Positions 7,334 through 15,744 of a stretch of DNA of 64,000 nucleotides are shown one piece after another (position 1 is the stretch's first letter; each line of letters opens with the position of its first letter). Position numbers and translations under genes: made by a program. The notes under the pieces are model-generated. The model was not told the DNA's origin. It searched no databases and saw nothing but the letters and a program-made list of their open reading frames with translations. Source of the stretch: an uncultured Williamsia sp. (GTDB lineage Bacteria; Actinomycetota; Actinomycetes; Mycobacteriales; Mycobacteriaceae); contig NZ_CANLWM010000008.1 of NCBI RefSeq assembly GCF_947494875.1, positions 186,001 through 250,000 on the forward strand, in the 5' to 3' direction.

Positions 7334-9928
7334 CTACTCGTCGGCGATGGCGTCGACGATGGTGAGACGGCCGGCGCGCAGGGCCGGGACCACGGCACCG
7401 ACGACGCACAGCAGGAACGCCGCCGCGACGTAGACGACGGTGAACAGCTGCGGCTGGTAGCTGATGGACACCGCGGTGGTCACGCCGAGCACCTGGTCGC
7501 TGATGGCGTGGAGCAGCTCGCCGCTCGCGACACCGAGCACCGCGCCGACGCCCGCGATCCCGGCGGCCTCCGCCACGACCATCCGCGACGCGAACCGGCG
7601 CGACGCCCCCATCGCGCGGAGCACGCCGATCTCCCGCCGCCGTTCGATCACCGACAGCAGCAGGGTGTTCAGCAGCGCGATGGCCGCGACCATCGCGACG
7701 ATCCACTGGATGGCGATGGTGAACTGCCCCGACTGCTCGACGGAGGCGCGAGTCGCGTCGAGGGTCTCCGGGCCGGAGTACACATACGGCCGCACCGCCC
7801 CGGGTGTGCCTGCCGTCGCATCCTGCGCGGCGCGGGTCACCGCTGCGCGCACTGTCGACGGATCCGCGCCGGGCGCGACGGTCACCTGCAGGAACGTGTC
7901 GCCCTGACGCTGGAACCACTCCTGGATCAGATCGAACGACATGGCCGCGGTGCCGGACTCGATGGCCGGGTAGTCGACGACCTGCAGCACCCGCAGCGTC
8001 CGGTAGCCGACGGGGGTGGCGAGCCGGACCTCGTCGCCGACGCCCTTCTTCACCGTCGCCGAGAGCACCTTCGACAGGACGATGCCGTCGCCCGCGATGG
8101 TCCGCTGGACGACGTCGGGCGCGGCCCGCTTCACGAACGGCGACTGCACCCCCCGGGTCAGACCCTGCACGACGACCCGTGCGGCACCGAGATTGATGTA
8201 GGCCCACTGTCCCCCGACGACCCGCGAGACTCCCGGGACGGTCGAGACCGCCTCCCGCACAGCGGGATCGAGGACGGGACCGGCGGGGATGTCGCTGACG
8301 GGCTGGGTGGAGACGTACAGGTCCGGGTCGCCGATGCCGTCGAGCGCGCCGGACACCGACCCGATCAGGTCGTTCATCGCCCCCGACGTGCCGATGCCGA
8401 CCGACACCGCGACCGCGACGGTCATGGCGGTGGTCCACACGCGACGCGGGGTGCGTTCGGCGGTGACGGCCGCGAGCTGACCCGGACCGCCGAACCGCCG
8501 CACCAGCCCGACGATCGCCGCCACGATCGGCCGTGTGAGGCCGAAGAACACGAGCAGACCGCCGATGCTCGAGAGCACCGCGGCGGAGAACACGGCCCGG
8601 CCGGTGACCGTGTACGCGATGAGCCACCCGATCCCGATGAGGGCCAGGCCGGCGGCGCCGGCGACCACCTCGAGCCGCAGCGATCCCCTCGACCGCTCGT
8701 CGGCCTGCGCGGGCGACATCGCCTCCACCGGCGACAGCCGCAGCACCGATCGCGCGGCGAGCAGACTGGCTGCGGCGCAGGCGAGGACGCACGCCACGAT
8801 CGCGACGACGGGCGCGTACCAGGACAGCGAGTAGGTGACGGTGGCGCCGACGCGGTCGATGTTGGCCGACGGCAGGCGCCCGATGATCCACCGCCCGGCG
8901 AGCATCCCCAGCGGCACACCGATGAGACCGCCGACGGCCCCGATCACGCCGGCCTCGGCGATGAGGTCGCGGACCAGCGGCCCGCGTCGGCCACCGATCG
9001 CGCGCACCATCGCGAGGACCGGTCGGCGTGACGCGACCGCCATCGTCATGGTGTTGAACACCAGGAACGCCGCGATGACGACCGAGATCAGCGCGACCAG
9101 CAGCGTCGAGTCGCGGGTGACGGCGCTCGCCGTGGCGACCTGCGCGGCGCGGTAGTCGGGGTCGTTGACGACGGCGCGTCCCTCCACGACCGCCTCGACG
9201 CGCGACCGCAGGTCGTCGGTGGACACCCCGGGGCGGGCGGCGACGAGGATCGAGTCGACGCGGCCGGTCTCGCCGGTGATGCGTTGCGCCAGGGGCAGGA
9301 ACGCCGCGACGAACCGTCCGTTCGCGATCGGCCGGGCGGCAGCGGATCGCACGACGGTCGCGACGGTCACCTCGACACCGCCGACCCGGATCCGCTGTCC
9401 CTGCGACAGCCCGAGGCCCGGGCCCACGGCCACCGAGGTCGACGGGTCGAACTGCTGGGCCGACCCGCCCCCGTCAGAGGTGAGCACCGATCGCAACGCA
9501 CCGCCGAGTCCGAGCGCCGATGTGTCGGCGCCGAGGACGGAGACACGCTCGTCGCCGGTCCCGAGCGTCGCCGACGACCGCACGATCGGTGCGACGGTCT
9601 GCGCCTGCGGCACGCCGCGGCGGATCTCGCCGACCAGCGACGCGTCGATGCCCGCGTCCCCGATCGCGCCGACGTCGAGGTCGGCGTCGCCGGCGATGGT
9701 CGCCGACAGCCGCGACACCGATTCCGTGATGGAGCCGTAGGTGCTCAGCACGGCCACCAGCAGCAACGACGACACCGCGATGACCAGCAGCGAGGTGATC
9801 AGCCGCAGCCGGTGCGTCCGCGTCTCCCGGAGGTTGAGCACCCGCAGCCGACCGAGCGCGGCGGCGACTCGACCGATCGGCGAGGTCGGCACGGGCGTCT
9901 GCGTCGTCGCCCGGGTGCGGATGGTCAC
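7334..9928 (-). CDS. FtsX-family ABC transporter permease (MacB/LolC-like, two FtsX modules)
   Basis: 864-aa membrane protein with a MacB-core-like periplasmic domain followed by an FtsX domain (TM segments about 265-385), then a second module of the same kind ending in three C-terminal TM helices. The N-terminal TM (LITSLLVIAVSSLLLVAVLSTYGS) and the ERRREIGVLRAMGASRR coupling loop near residue 765 are characteristic. Such permeases work with LolD-like ATPases on lipids, lipoproteins, peptides or drugs at the membrane. The GTG start at 9928 overlaps the stop of the ATPase gene by four bases. It is the last gene of the DUF4229-cysK2-ATPase-permease run. Confidence 0.92.
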   Translation of the reverse strand: MTIRTRATTQTPVPTSPIGRVAAALGRLRVLNLRETRTHRLRLITSLLVIAVSSLLLVAVLSTYGSITESVSRLSATIAGDADLDVGAIGDAGIDASLVGEIRRGVPQAQTVAPIVRSSATLGTGDERVSVLGADTSALGLGGALRSVLTSDGGGSAQQFDPSTSVAVGPGLGLSQGQRIRVGGVEVTVATVVRSAAARPIANGRFVAAFLPLAQRITGETGRVDSILVAARPGVSTDDLRSRVEAVVEGRAVVNDPDYRAAQVATASAVTRDSTLLVALISVVIAAFLVFNTMTMAVASRRPVLAMVRAIGGRRGPLVRDLIAEAGVIGAVGGLIGVPLGMLAGRWIIGRLPSANIDRVGATVTYSLSWYAPVVAIVACVLACAAASLLAARSVLRLSPVEAMSPAQADERSRGSLRLEVVAGAAGLALIGIGWLIAYTVTGRAVFSAAVLSSIGGLLVFFGLTRPIVAAIVGLVRRFGGPGQLAAVTAERTPRRVWTTAMTVAVAVSVGIGTSGAMNDLIGSVSGALDGIGDPDLYVSTQPVSDIPAGPVLDPAVREAVSTVPGVSRVVGGQWAYINLGAARVVVQGLTRGVQSPFVKRAAPDVVQRTIAGDGIVLSKVLSATVKKGVGDEVRLATPVGYRTLRVLQVVDYPAIESGTAAMSFDLIQEWFQRQGDTFLQVTVAPGADPSTVRAAVTRAAQDATAGTPGAVRPYVYSGPETLDATRASVEQSGQFTIAIQWIVAMVAAIALLNTLLLSVIERRREIGVLRAMGASRRFASRMVVAEAAGIAGVGAVLGVASGELLHAISDQVLGVTTAVSISYQPQLFTVVYVAAAFLLCVVGAVVPALRAGRLTIVDAIADE

Positions 9929-10614
9929 GACTCGATGCGCCCGTCGCGGACGATCAGGGTCCGGTCGGCGACGGTCGCCGCGGCGGCGTCGTGGGTGACC
10001 ATCACGACGAGCCGGCCCGCACCGTCGCGGGCGACCTCACCGAGCAGGTCGAGGATGGCCGCGCCGGTCTGCGAGTCGAGGTTGCCGGTGGGCTCGTCGG
10101 CGAGGACGATCCGCGGACCCATGATGAGCGACCGCGCGATGGCGACCCGCTGCATCTGTCCGCCCGACAGCTCGCCGGGTCGATGCGACGCACGATGGCC
10201 GAGGCCGACGCGGTCGAGCAGAGCCTCCGCGTCGGATCGACTGCGCCGCAACGGTGTCCCGTCGAGCAGGCGGGGCAGGGCGACGTTCTCCCACGCCGAC
10301 AGCGTCGGCACGAGGTTGAAGAACTGGAAGACGAACCCGACGCGTCGGCGCCGGAACGTCGACAGCTCGTCGTCGTCCATGGCGGTGATGTCGCTGCCGT
10401 CCACCTGGATCCGGCCCGAGTCGGGGACGTCGAGCGCACCCATCACGTGCAGCAGCGTGGACTTGCCCGCCCCCGACGGCCCGACCACCGAGACGAACTG
10501 ACCGGCGTCGAGCCGCAGCGTCAACCCGTCGAGCGCGCGGACCGTCTGATCGCCCATGCGGTATTCGCGGACGAGGTCGGTCGCCTCGATCGCCACTCCC
10601 CCCGGTTCGCTCAC
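9925..10614 (-). CDS. LolD/MacB-type ABC transporter ATP-binding protein
   Basis: 229-aa ATPase partner of the downstream FtsX permease. Walker [11 protein letters not shown]-loop [16 protein letters not shown], signature [15 protein letters not shown] and Walker [13 protein letters not shown] are all present. The [10 protein letters not shown] and EPTGNLD signatures are typical of the LolD/FtsE/MacB subgroup. The frame is open farther upstream to 10812, but that part is antisense-like sequence inside cysK2. GTG at 10614 overlaps the cysK2 stop by four bases and gives the normal family length, so it was chosen as the start. Confidence 0.93.
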   Translation of the reverse strand: MSEPGGVAIEATDLVREYRMGDQTVRALDGLTLRLDAGQFVSVVGPSGAGKSTLLHVMGALDVPDSGRIQVDGSDITAMDDDELSTFRRRRVGFVFQFFNLVPTLSAWENVALPRLLDGTPLRRSRSDAEALLDRVGLGHRASHRPGELSGGQMQRVAIARSLIMGPRIVLADEPTGNLDSQTGAAILDLLGEVARDGAGRLVVMVTHDAAAATVADRTLIVRDGRIES

Positions 10615-11729
10615 GACGCCGGCCAGGAACCGTCGTGCCAGAAGGCGTCGAGGATCTGCCGTGGCCGGTCGAGCGACATGCCCTGCGCGGCGACCCAGGC
10701 GTCGTCGAAGTAGGTGTCGGCGTAGCGGTCTCCCGCGTCGCAGAGAAGTGTGACGACGCTGCCCGCGCGGCCCGCCGCGACCATCTGCGCGACGAGACCG
10801 AACACGCCCCACATGTTGGTGCCGGTGGATCCGCCGACGCGACGGCCGAGCACCTCGCTGACGAGGCGGGCGGTCGCGACCGACGCTGCGTCGGGGACGG
10901 TGACCATCGCGTCGATCACCTGGGACACGAACGACGGTTCGACACGGGGGCGGCCGATCCCCTCGATCCGCGACCCCACCGGCGACGAGACGGTCGGGTC
11001 ACCGGTCGCATATGCCGGTGCGAACACGGAGTTCTCGGGGTCGACGACGGCCAACCACGTGGGGTGCCGGCGGTAGCGGATGTAGCGGCCGATGGTGGCC
11101 GAGGTGCCCCCGGTCCCGGCGCCGACGACGATCCACGTCGGCACCGGGTGCCGCTCGTCGGCGAGCTGCCCGAAGATCGACTCGGCGATGTTGTTGTTGC
11201 CCCGCCAGTCGGTGGCGCGCTCGGCCATCGTGAACTGGTCGATGAAGTGCCCGCCCGTACGGAGGGCGAGATCGGCTGCGGCGGTGTAGACCTCGGATGC
11301 GGCGTCGACGAAGTGACACTGCCCGCCCTGTCGCTCGATGAGCGCGATCTTGGCCGGCGAAGTGGTGCGCGGCATCACCGCCACGAACGGGACGCCGACG
11401 AGTGCGGCGAAGTACGCCTCCGAGACCGCCGTCGAGCCCGACGACGCCTCGACCACCGGCGCACCCGGGCGGATCCAGCCGTTGCACAGCGCGTAGAGGA
11501 ACAGCGACCGCGCCAGCCGGTGCTTCAGCGAGCCGGTGATGTGGGTGCTCTCGTCCTTGAGGTAGAGGTCCACGCCGCCCGACGCCTCGGCCCACGCCGG
11601 CAACGGGAACCGCAGCAGGTGGGTGTCGGCGCTGCGGGTCGCGTCGGCCTCGATGAGGCGGATCGCGTTCTGCGTCCAGGACCGGTCGGTGCGGTGGTCG
11701 GTCCACGTCCCGACCCCGACGGACGTCAC
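10611..11729 (-). CDS. cysK2: CysK2-like PLP-dependent cysteine/S-sulfocysteine synthase
   Basis: 372-aa fold-type II PLP enzyme of the cysteine synthase family. The PLP lysine is K69 in [13 protein letters not shown]; the substrate loop is [13 protein letters not shown], where OASS enzymes have SGNTG, and the phosphate-binding Gly loop is [13 protein letters not shown]. Length and the GSTAVSEA variant match M. tuberculosis CysK2 (Rv0848), which uses O-phosphoserine and thiosulfate to make S-sulfocysteine. The GTG start at 11729 overlaps the stop of the DUF4229 gene by four bases, and its stop overlaps the ABC ATPase start. Coupling to an exporter is unusual for this gene. The exact sulfur donor is inferred from the family. 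Confidence 0.88.
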   Translation of the reverse strand: MTSVGVGTWTDHRTDRSWTQNAIRLIEADATRSADTHLLRFPLPAWAEASGGVDLYLKDESTHITGSLKHRLARSLFLYALCNGWIRPGAPVVEASSGSTAVSEAYFAALVGVPFVAVMPRTTSPAKIALIERQGGQCHFVDAASEVYTAAADLALRTGGHFIDQFTMAERATDWRGNNNIAESIFGQLADERHPVPTWIVVGAGTGGTSATIGRYIRYRRHPTWLAVVDPENSVFAPAYATGDPTVSSPVGSRIEGIGRPRVEPSFVSQVIDAMVTVPDAASVATARLVSEVLGRRVGGSTGTNMWGVFGLVAQMVAAGRAGSVVTLLCDAGDRYADTYFDDAWVAAQGMSLDRPRQILDAFWHDGSWPAS

Positions 11730-12079
11730 GGGCGTGAGCCCGACTCACCCCGCAGGCGCGACTGCAGCGCCTCCCGCTTGAGCCGACGGTCCTCGTCGAC
11801 CTCGGCGATGGCGGCGTTGACCCGTAGGCGCAGCGACTTGAACGCCACCATCCCCAGCGGCAGCGCGATGATCACCGCGAAGATGGCTGCCACCAGGATC
11901 GGGACGTCGGCGCCGGCGAGCTTGCCGATCCCGTAGATGATCGCGGCGATCACCACGACGAGGGCGAGCCGCACGACGGTGTAGACGGCCAGCGCGGAGG
12001 CGAGGCGCCCACCCGCACCCGGGCGGGGAGCGTCCTGCGGCCGGTCGGGGGACGGGGTCTGATCAGGGGTCTCGCTCAC
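11726..12079 (-). CDS. DUF4229 membrane protein
   Basis: 117-aa protein with a Pro/Asp-rich cytoplasmic N-terminus, two hydrophobic helices ([21 protein letters not shown] and [21 protein letters not shown]), and a basic/acidic C-terminal helix. This is the DUF4229 family, syntenic with mycobacterial Rv0531 next to the cytochrome c maturation genes. Function is unknown. It is the first gene of a four-gene run joined by 4-base overlaps to cysK2 and the ABC exporter. ATG at 12079 directly precedes the [14 protein letters not shown] leader. Confidence 0.85.
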   Translation of the reverse strand: MSETPDQTPSPDRPQDAPRPGAGGRLASALAVYTVVRLALVVVIAAIIYGIGKLAGADVPILVAAIFAVIIALPLGMVAFKSLRLRVNAAIAEVDEDRRLKREALQSRLRGESGSRP

Positions 12080-12235
12080 CCCGCAAGCCTACGACGCGGC
12101 CTTCGGCGCCCGCGATGTCCGATTTTTACTGTTGGTTTACCAGCCCCTGACGGTTCGAACACCTGGCATTTCGGGTGTAACCATGACGGAGTCCGGACGT
12201 GAACCCATCGTTCGACCCCTGCATCTGGAGGCATC

Positions 12236-12463
12236 ATGACCGCAGCTCACCCGATCTCTGGGACCCCGTCGATGATCACCCCGCGGCTGGCCAGCCAGCA
12301 CACGCTGACCCCGGGTCAGGTCGCCGCGATGTTCAACGTGAACCCCAAGACCGTCGCCCGCTGGGCCAGCTCGGGCCTCCTGGGCGCCATCCGCACCCCG
12401 GGCGGCCACCGTCGCTTCCGCGAGGCCGACGTCGTCGCCCTGCTGAACCGGCGCACCGACTGA
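12236..12463 (+). CDS. bldC: BldC-family MerR-like transcriptional regulator
   Basis: 75 aa, essentially a single winged-helix DNA-binding domain of the MerR type with no effector domain. LTPGQVAAMFNVNPKTVARWASSGLLGAIRTPGGHRRFREADVVALL closely follows the Streptomyces BldC pattern (helix-turn-helix, then the GGHRR wing). BldC proteins bind DNA cooperatively on direct repeats and control developmental and stress genes. A GGAG at 12227-12230 precedes ATG 12236. The 156-bp upstream gap holds T-rich promoter-like sequence around 12122-12140 and an inverted repeat acacct/gggtgt near 12158-12178. The gene is transcribed away from the DUF4229-cysK2 operon. Confidence 0.88.
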   Translation: MTAAHPISGTPSMITPRLASQHTLTPGQVAAMFNVNPKTVARWASSGLLGAIRTPGGHRRFREADVVALLNRRTD

Positions 12464-12575
12464 CCATCCACACCTGCCGGACGGACCTCGACCACCACGG
12501 TCGGGGTCCGTCTCGCGTCCGACGGTCGGCGCACCGACTCGCGTACCCTGGAGCAACGGGTAGTGGAGGTGTTCG

Positions 12576-12791
12576 GTGGTCTTTGTGATCGCGTTCGTGG
12601 TGGCAGTCGGGGTCGCTTATCTGGTGTGGCGCGCCTTCAAACCGGAGCAGGACATGCCGTCCACACGGCGCGGTCCCATCGGCCCCGACGACGACGCCGA
12701 CTTCCTCTGGGACCTCGGCAAGGAGCGTCGTCGCACCGGTGGCCACGACGCCGATCAGGGCGACGACCCCCAGGCGCCCACCGCCTCCTGA
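12576..12791 (+). CDS. Small single-pass membrane protein, unknown function
   Basis: 71 aa. One N-terminal membrane helix (FVIAFVVAVGVAYLVW) is followed by an acidic/basic hydrophilic tail with DDDADFLWDLGKERRR. GTG at 12576 has a good GGAGG at 12565-12569 (6-base spacing). The frame shows no known domain. It lies between the BldC-like and EspR-like genes on the same strand and could share their transcript. A real gene is likely because of the RBS, the membrane helix and the tidy length. Confidence 0.68.
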   Translation: MVFVIAFVVAVGVAYLVWRAFKPEQDMPSTRRGPIGPDDDADFLWDLGKERRRTGGHDADQGDDPQAPTAS

Positions 12792-13089
12792 CGCTCCGGT
12801 CGCAGGGTTCCCGCTCCCCGTGTCCGAGGACGCGGCGTCCGAATCGGGCATTCGTCTGACCAGCTGTTTTGTTGTGCTGGCGAACGGCGCGGATGCGGAT
12901 CCCGAACCGTTACATCAGTGGTTGATCACACTCCGCAAAAAGCTCGACGGGCGGTAGAGTTCGTCAAACATGCGGGACGTGCTCCGTCTCGGATGCGACA
13001 ACAACCAGTCCGGAGCGGCGGCGTGGTGACCGGGGTCGTGGGGATCCCGGCCGATGCTCGGTCCGGACTGGATTCGGGAGAGCACTCAC
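12792..13089. other. Non-coding gap upstream of the EspR-like gene
   Basis: 298 bases without a convincing gene. Short open frames cross it but lack RBS and typical codon use. The stretch around 12860-12960 is less GC-rich than the surroundings and may hold the promoter of the EspR-like regulator. No RNA gene or repeat was recognised. Confidence 0.5.
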
Positions 13090-13515
13090 ATGTCCATCGC
13101 AGACGACGTCCGGGTCACGAAGCCGTTCGCCGACAGCCTCAACGAGCTGTTCGACACGGTCCGCGACGAGAACGGCATCCCCTACACGGGCAAGAAGATC
13201 GCCCTGAAGGCGAACCGGCTGGGGTACACCCTGTCGGATGCCTACATCTCGCAGTTGCGCACCGGGAAGGCCAAGACGCCCTCGTTCCGGACCGTCGAGG
13301 CCATCTCACGGGCGTTCGAGATCAGCGTGACCTACTTCCTCACCGATCCCGAGGAAGACCTCAAGCGGGTCGAGCAGCAGCGCGAGTACGTCGCGATGGC
13401 CGCCGAGACCGGCGCGCACATCGCCGCGTTCCGGCACGGCGACCTGTCCGCGTCGACGATCGACACCGTCATCGAACTGCTCAAGGTCGTCAAGAAGCAG
13501 GCCGAGGCGTCCTGA
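13090..13515 (+). CDS. EspR-like XRE-family DNA-binding regulator
   Basis: 141 aa. The layout follows mycobacterial EspR: an N-terminal helix (FADSLNELFDTVRDENG), an atypical HTH with recognition segment SDAYISQLRTGKAKTPSFRTVEAISRAFEISVTYFL, then a C-terminal dimerisation part (RHGDLSASTIDTVIELLKVVKK). EspR is a nucleoid-associated regulator that bridges distant sites and controls ESX-1 and cell-wall genes. ATG 13090 is preceded by gggagag at 13076-13082; an upstream in-frame ATG at 13054 lacks an RBS. Similarity to EspR is judged by eye, so paralogue versus orthologue is open. It ends in a hairpin terminator. Confidence 0.8.
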   Translation: MSIADDVRVTKPFADSLNELFDTVRDENGIPYTGKKIALKANRLGYTLSDAYISQLRTGKAKTPSFRTVEAISRAFEISVTYFLTDPEEDLKRVEQQREYVAMAAETGAHIAAFRHGDLSASTIDTVIELLKVVKKQAEAS

Positions 13516-13536
13516 CACCGACCCCGTCGTGATCGG

Positions 13537-13559
13537 GCCGGGCGCGCCCAGCGCCCGGC
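13537..13559. terminator. Hairpin terminator after the EspR-like gene
   Basis: 9-bp perfect stem gccgggcgc (13537-13545) and gcgcccggc (13551-13559) with a 5-nt loop, 22 bases after the stop. It also faces the end of the convergent low-GC membrane gene (stop at 13582). Confidence 0.7.
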
Positions 13560-13581
13560 ACCGCCACGATCCTTGGAAATA

Positions 13582-14604
13582 TCAACCGTCCGTACGAGTC
13601 ATCGGCAGATGGTCGACAGCACGTGATTGCGCCAGGTGCCAATACATCGCAAGTAGCGACAACCTACCCACTTCGCAGCGTCGTGATGCAGACCTGTTGT
13701 GAAGAGCAAGCGCGACGGTGACGCCTGTGCCCACTGCGAGCGCGCCGACCGTCAAAAGGACGTTGCCGGATGCGGCCCACAGAGTCATGGCATAAACGAG
13801 CGAGATGAGCGCCCACATCGCGGCGATCGCGCCGTGATTGGCGCGGGCGATTCCTGCGACCACGAAGGTGACGCGGTAAACGACAACCAACTGAAATGGC
13901 GTCACGAACAGAACCCCAAAAGTGGTCACTCGCAGGACGTAGGACACCGGCCCAGGCGCGACCGTGTGCGCGATCGCTGTTGCGGTGAGCAGCACAAGCG
14001 GGAGCGCCATATGCAAACACCAGGCTGCGATTCGCATTCTGACGCCGCAAGGAACAGGGACAACTGTGCCGGTGAGCTTCGTGAATTGCTTTCTGATCCC
14101 GGTTGCATTCTTGTACCGGTCGAGCACCGTTTGACCGAATGCAGCGATGTCCATCGTCGGAGATTGCACGAATCTGAAGTCGAACCAGCACAGGAGAATG
14201 TACGCGGCCACGACCATCAGGGATTTCACGGCGATGTCGGCCTTGTCGTGTGCGTTCATTGCATAGAACGCACCCATCGACACACTGACGTAGGGAATAA
14301 GACGCCGCGCTACATACGCGGTCACATATTTTCTACTCACATCGCCCCGAAGCACTTCAGAGAGACCCGCTTCGGGGGTGGTTGCGGCGGAAAAACTTTG
14401 CCCTGCAGCGAAGAATGTGACCGTTAGCCAGATCGAGAGCAGCGTGCTTTCCGGGATGAGCCTGTCGAAATCCTGCGCGGCTGCGCCCGAATCCATGTGC
14501 TTGAGGAACGCGGCTGCCGCGAAAGGGGGTAGCGCCGGGATGAGATAGTCGAAACCGAGTCGCGGGGGTCTTGTCGGCCGAAACTTTTCCCACCAGATTT
14601 GCAT
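13582..14604 (-). CDS. Orphan multi-pass membrane protein of low GC content
   Basis: 340 aa, not recognised. About eight hydrophobic segments are visible, for example LLSIWLTVTFFAAGQSF, IAVKSLMVVAAYILLCWF and MRIAAWCLHMALPLVLLTATA, plus a soluble loop after LLCWFDFRFVQSPTMDIAAFGQ. The DNA is clearly less GC-rich than all neighbours (about 50 percent in places such as 14281-14340), and codon choice is mixed, with AAA, ATA and TTT codons. This points to recent acquisition. It is the only gene inserted between the EspR-like gene and the cytochrome c maturation operon. ATG at 14604 gives MQIWWEKF; a GAAGG lies immediately upstream. No partner gene is apparent. Confidence 0.75.
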   Translation of the reverse strand: MQIWWEKFRPTRPPRLGFDYLIPALPPFAAAAFLKHMDSGAAAQDFDRLIPESTLLSIWLTVTFFAAGQSFSAATTPEAGLSEVLRGDVSRKYVTAYVARRLIPYVSVSMGAFYAMNAHDKADIAVKSLMVVAAYILLCWFDFRFVQSPTMDIAAFGQTVLDRYKNATGIRKQFTKLTGTVVPVPCGVRMRIAAWCLHMALPLVLLTATAIAHTVAPGPVSYVLRVTTFGVLFVTPFQLVVVYRVTFVVAGIARANHGAIAAMWALISLVYAMTLWAASGNVLLTVGALAVGTGVTVALALHNRSASRRCEVGRLSLLAMYWHLAQSRAVDHLPMTRTDG

Positions 14605-14751
14605 ACCTTCACCCCAGTCGACGCTCGACGTTCTCGGACGAACGTCACGCTAGAGGGGCGCTATGACATTGCTCCGGTCAGAGCTCTGCGTCGAGGCGTC
14701 CTGAACCCATTTCCGTCGCGATCGGGCGCGGCCCTCCTGCCCTGGACGAGG

Positions 14752-15744
14752 TCAGAGTCCGGCGTAGGAGTGCAGCCCCGACACGACGAGGTTGATGATG
14801 AAGAGGTTGAACAGCATCGCCACGAAACCCGCGATGTTGATCCACGCCGCGTTGGTGTTCCGCCAACCCGCGGTGGCACGCGCGTGCAGGTACGCCGCGT
14901 AGATGATCCAGGCGATGAACGACACCGTCTCCTTGGGGTCCCAGCCCCAGAAGCGGCCCCAGGCCGACTCGGCCCAGATCGCGCCGCAGATGACGCCGAG
15001 GCCGAACAGCGGGAACGCGAACACGACGGTCTTGTAGGCCACGCGATCCAGCGCCTCCGCGGTGGGCAGACGGTCGAGGATGCGGCCACCGAGGCCGGTG
15101 CCGGCGTCGGGCCAGCGCAGCTTGATCAGGTACAGCGCGCTCGCCACGCCGGACACGAGGAACACCCCGGACCCGACGGAGACGATCGAGACGTGGATCG
15201 CCAGCCAGTACGACTTCAGGGCCGGGACCACGGGCGCGGCCTGCGTGTAGAGCCAGCGGCCGGCGATGAACATCAGCAGGGAGACCGGCACCAGCACGAA
15301 CGACAGCAGCGGCCGGTGCTCAGGGCGGCGCAGCACGACGATGCCGGCGATCACGCCCGCGGCGCACGACAGGCTGATGAACTCGTACATGTTGCCCCAC
15401 GGCATGCGATCGGTCGCGAGCCCGCGGAACACGATCGAGCCGATGTGGGCGAGCGCACCGACGATGACGACCGGGAACGCCATCCTGGCCAACCGGTCGC
15501 CCCAGGGCTGACGCTCCTTCTCGACGACGCGACCGGGCGTGCGCACCGGGGTGTACGCCGAGCCGGCCCCCACCCCGGCCTTCGCCAGCTCCTTCTCGGC
15601 GACCGCGGGTGTGGCGGCACGACCCTTCGACGACGCGAGCGCCGCGAGGAACATGATCATCGCCAGCACGTACACCGTCAGCGTGGTGCCGAACAGGAGG
15701 TCGGAGTACCGCGACAGGTTCTCGTCGATCTGCACCTGGTTCAC
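14752..15744 (-). CDS. ccsB: Cytochrome c biogenesis protein CcsB/CcsA (System II heme handling)
   Basis: 330-aa polytopic membrane protein of the System II cytochrome c synthase. With ResB it moves heme across the membrane and ligates it to apocytochrome c. The tryptophan-rich WWD-like region AESAWGRFWGWDPKETVSFIAW and conserved His residues near LAIHVSIVSVG identify it. The frame is open upstream over the end of resB, but GTG 15744 overlaps the resB stop by four bases and gives the normal length. Last gene of the run TlpA-ccdA-resB-ccsB. Syntenic with Rv0529. Confidence 0.93.
   Translation of the reverse strand: MNQVQIDENLSRYSDLLFGTTLTVYVLAMIMFLAALASSKGRAATPAVAEKELAKAGVGAGSAYTPVRTPGRVVEKERQPWGDRLARMAFPVVIVGALAHIGSIVFRGLATDRMPWGNMYEFISLSCAAGVIAGIVVLRRPEHRPLLSFVLVPVSLLMFIAGRWLYTQAAPVVPALKSYWLAIHVSIVSVGSGVFLVSGVASALYLIKLRWPDAGTGLGGRILDRLPTAEALDRVAYKTVVFAFPLFGLGVICGAIWAESAWGRFWGWDPKETVSFIAWIIYAAYLHARATAGWRNTNAAWINIAGFVAMLFNLFIINLVVSGLHSYAGL

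Noticed and set aside
12739-12957. 72-codon frame upstream of the EspR-like gene
   Set aside because: It overlaps the small membrane gene, has no RBS and shows no codon bias or domain.
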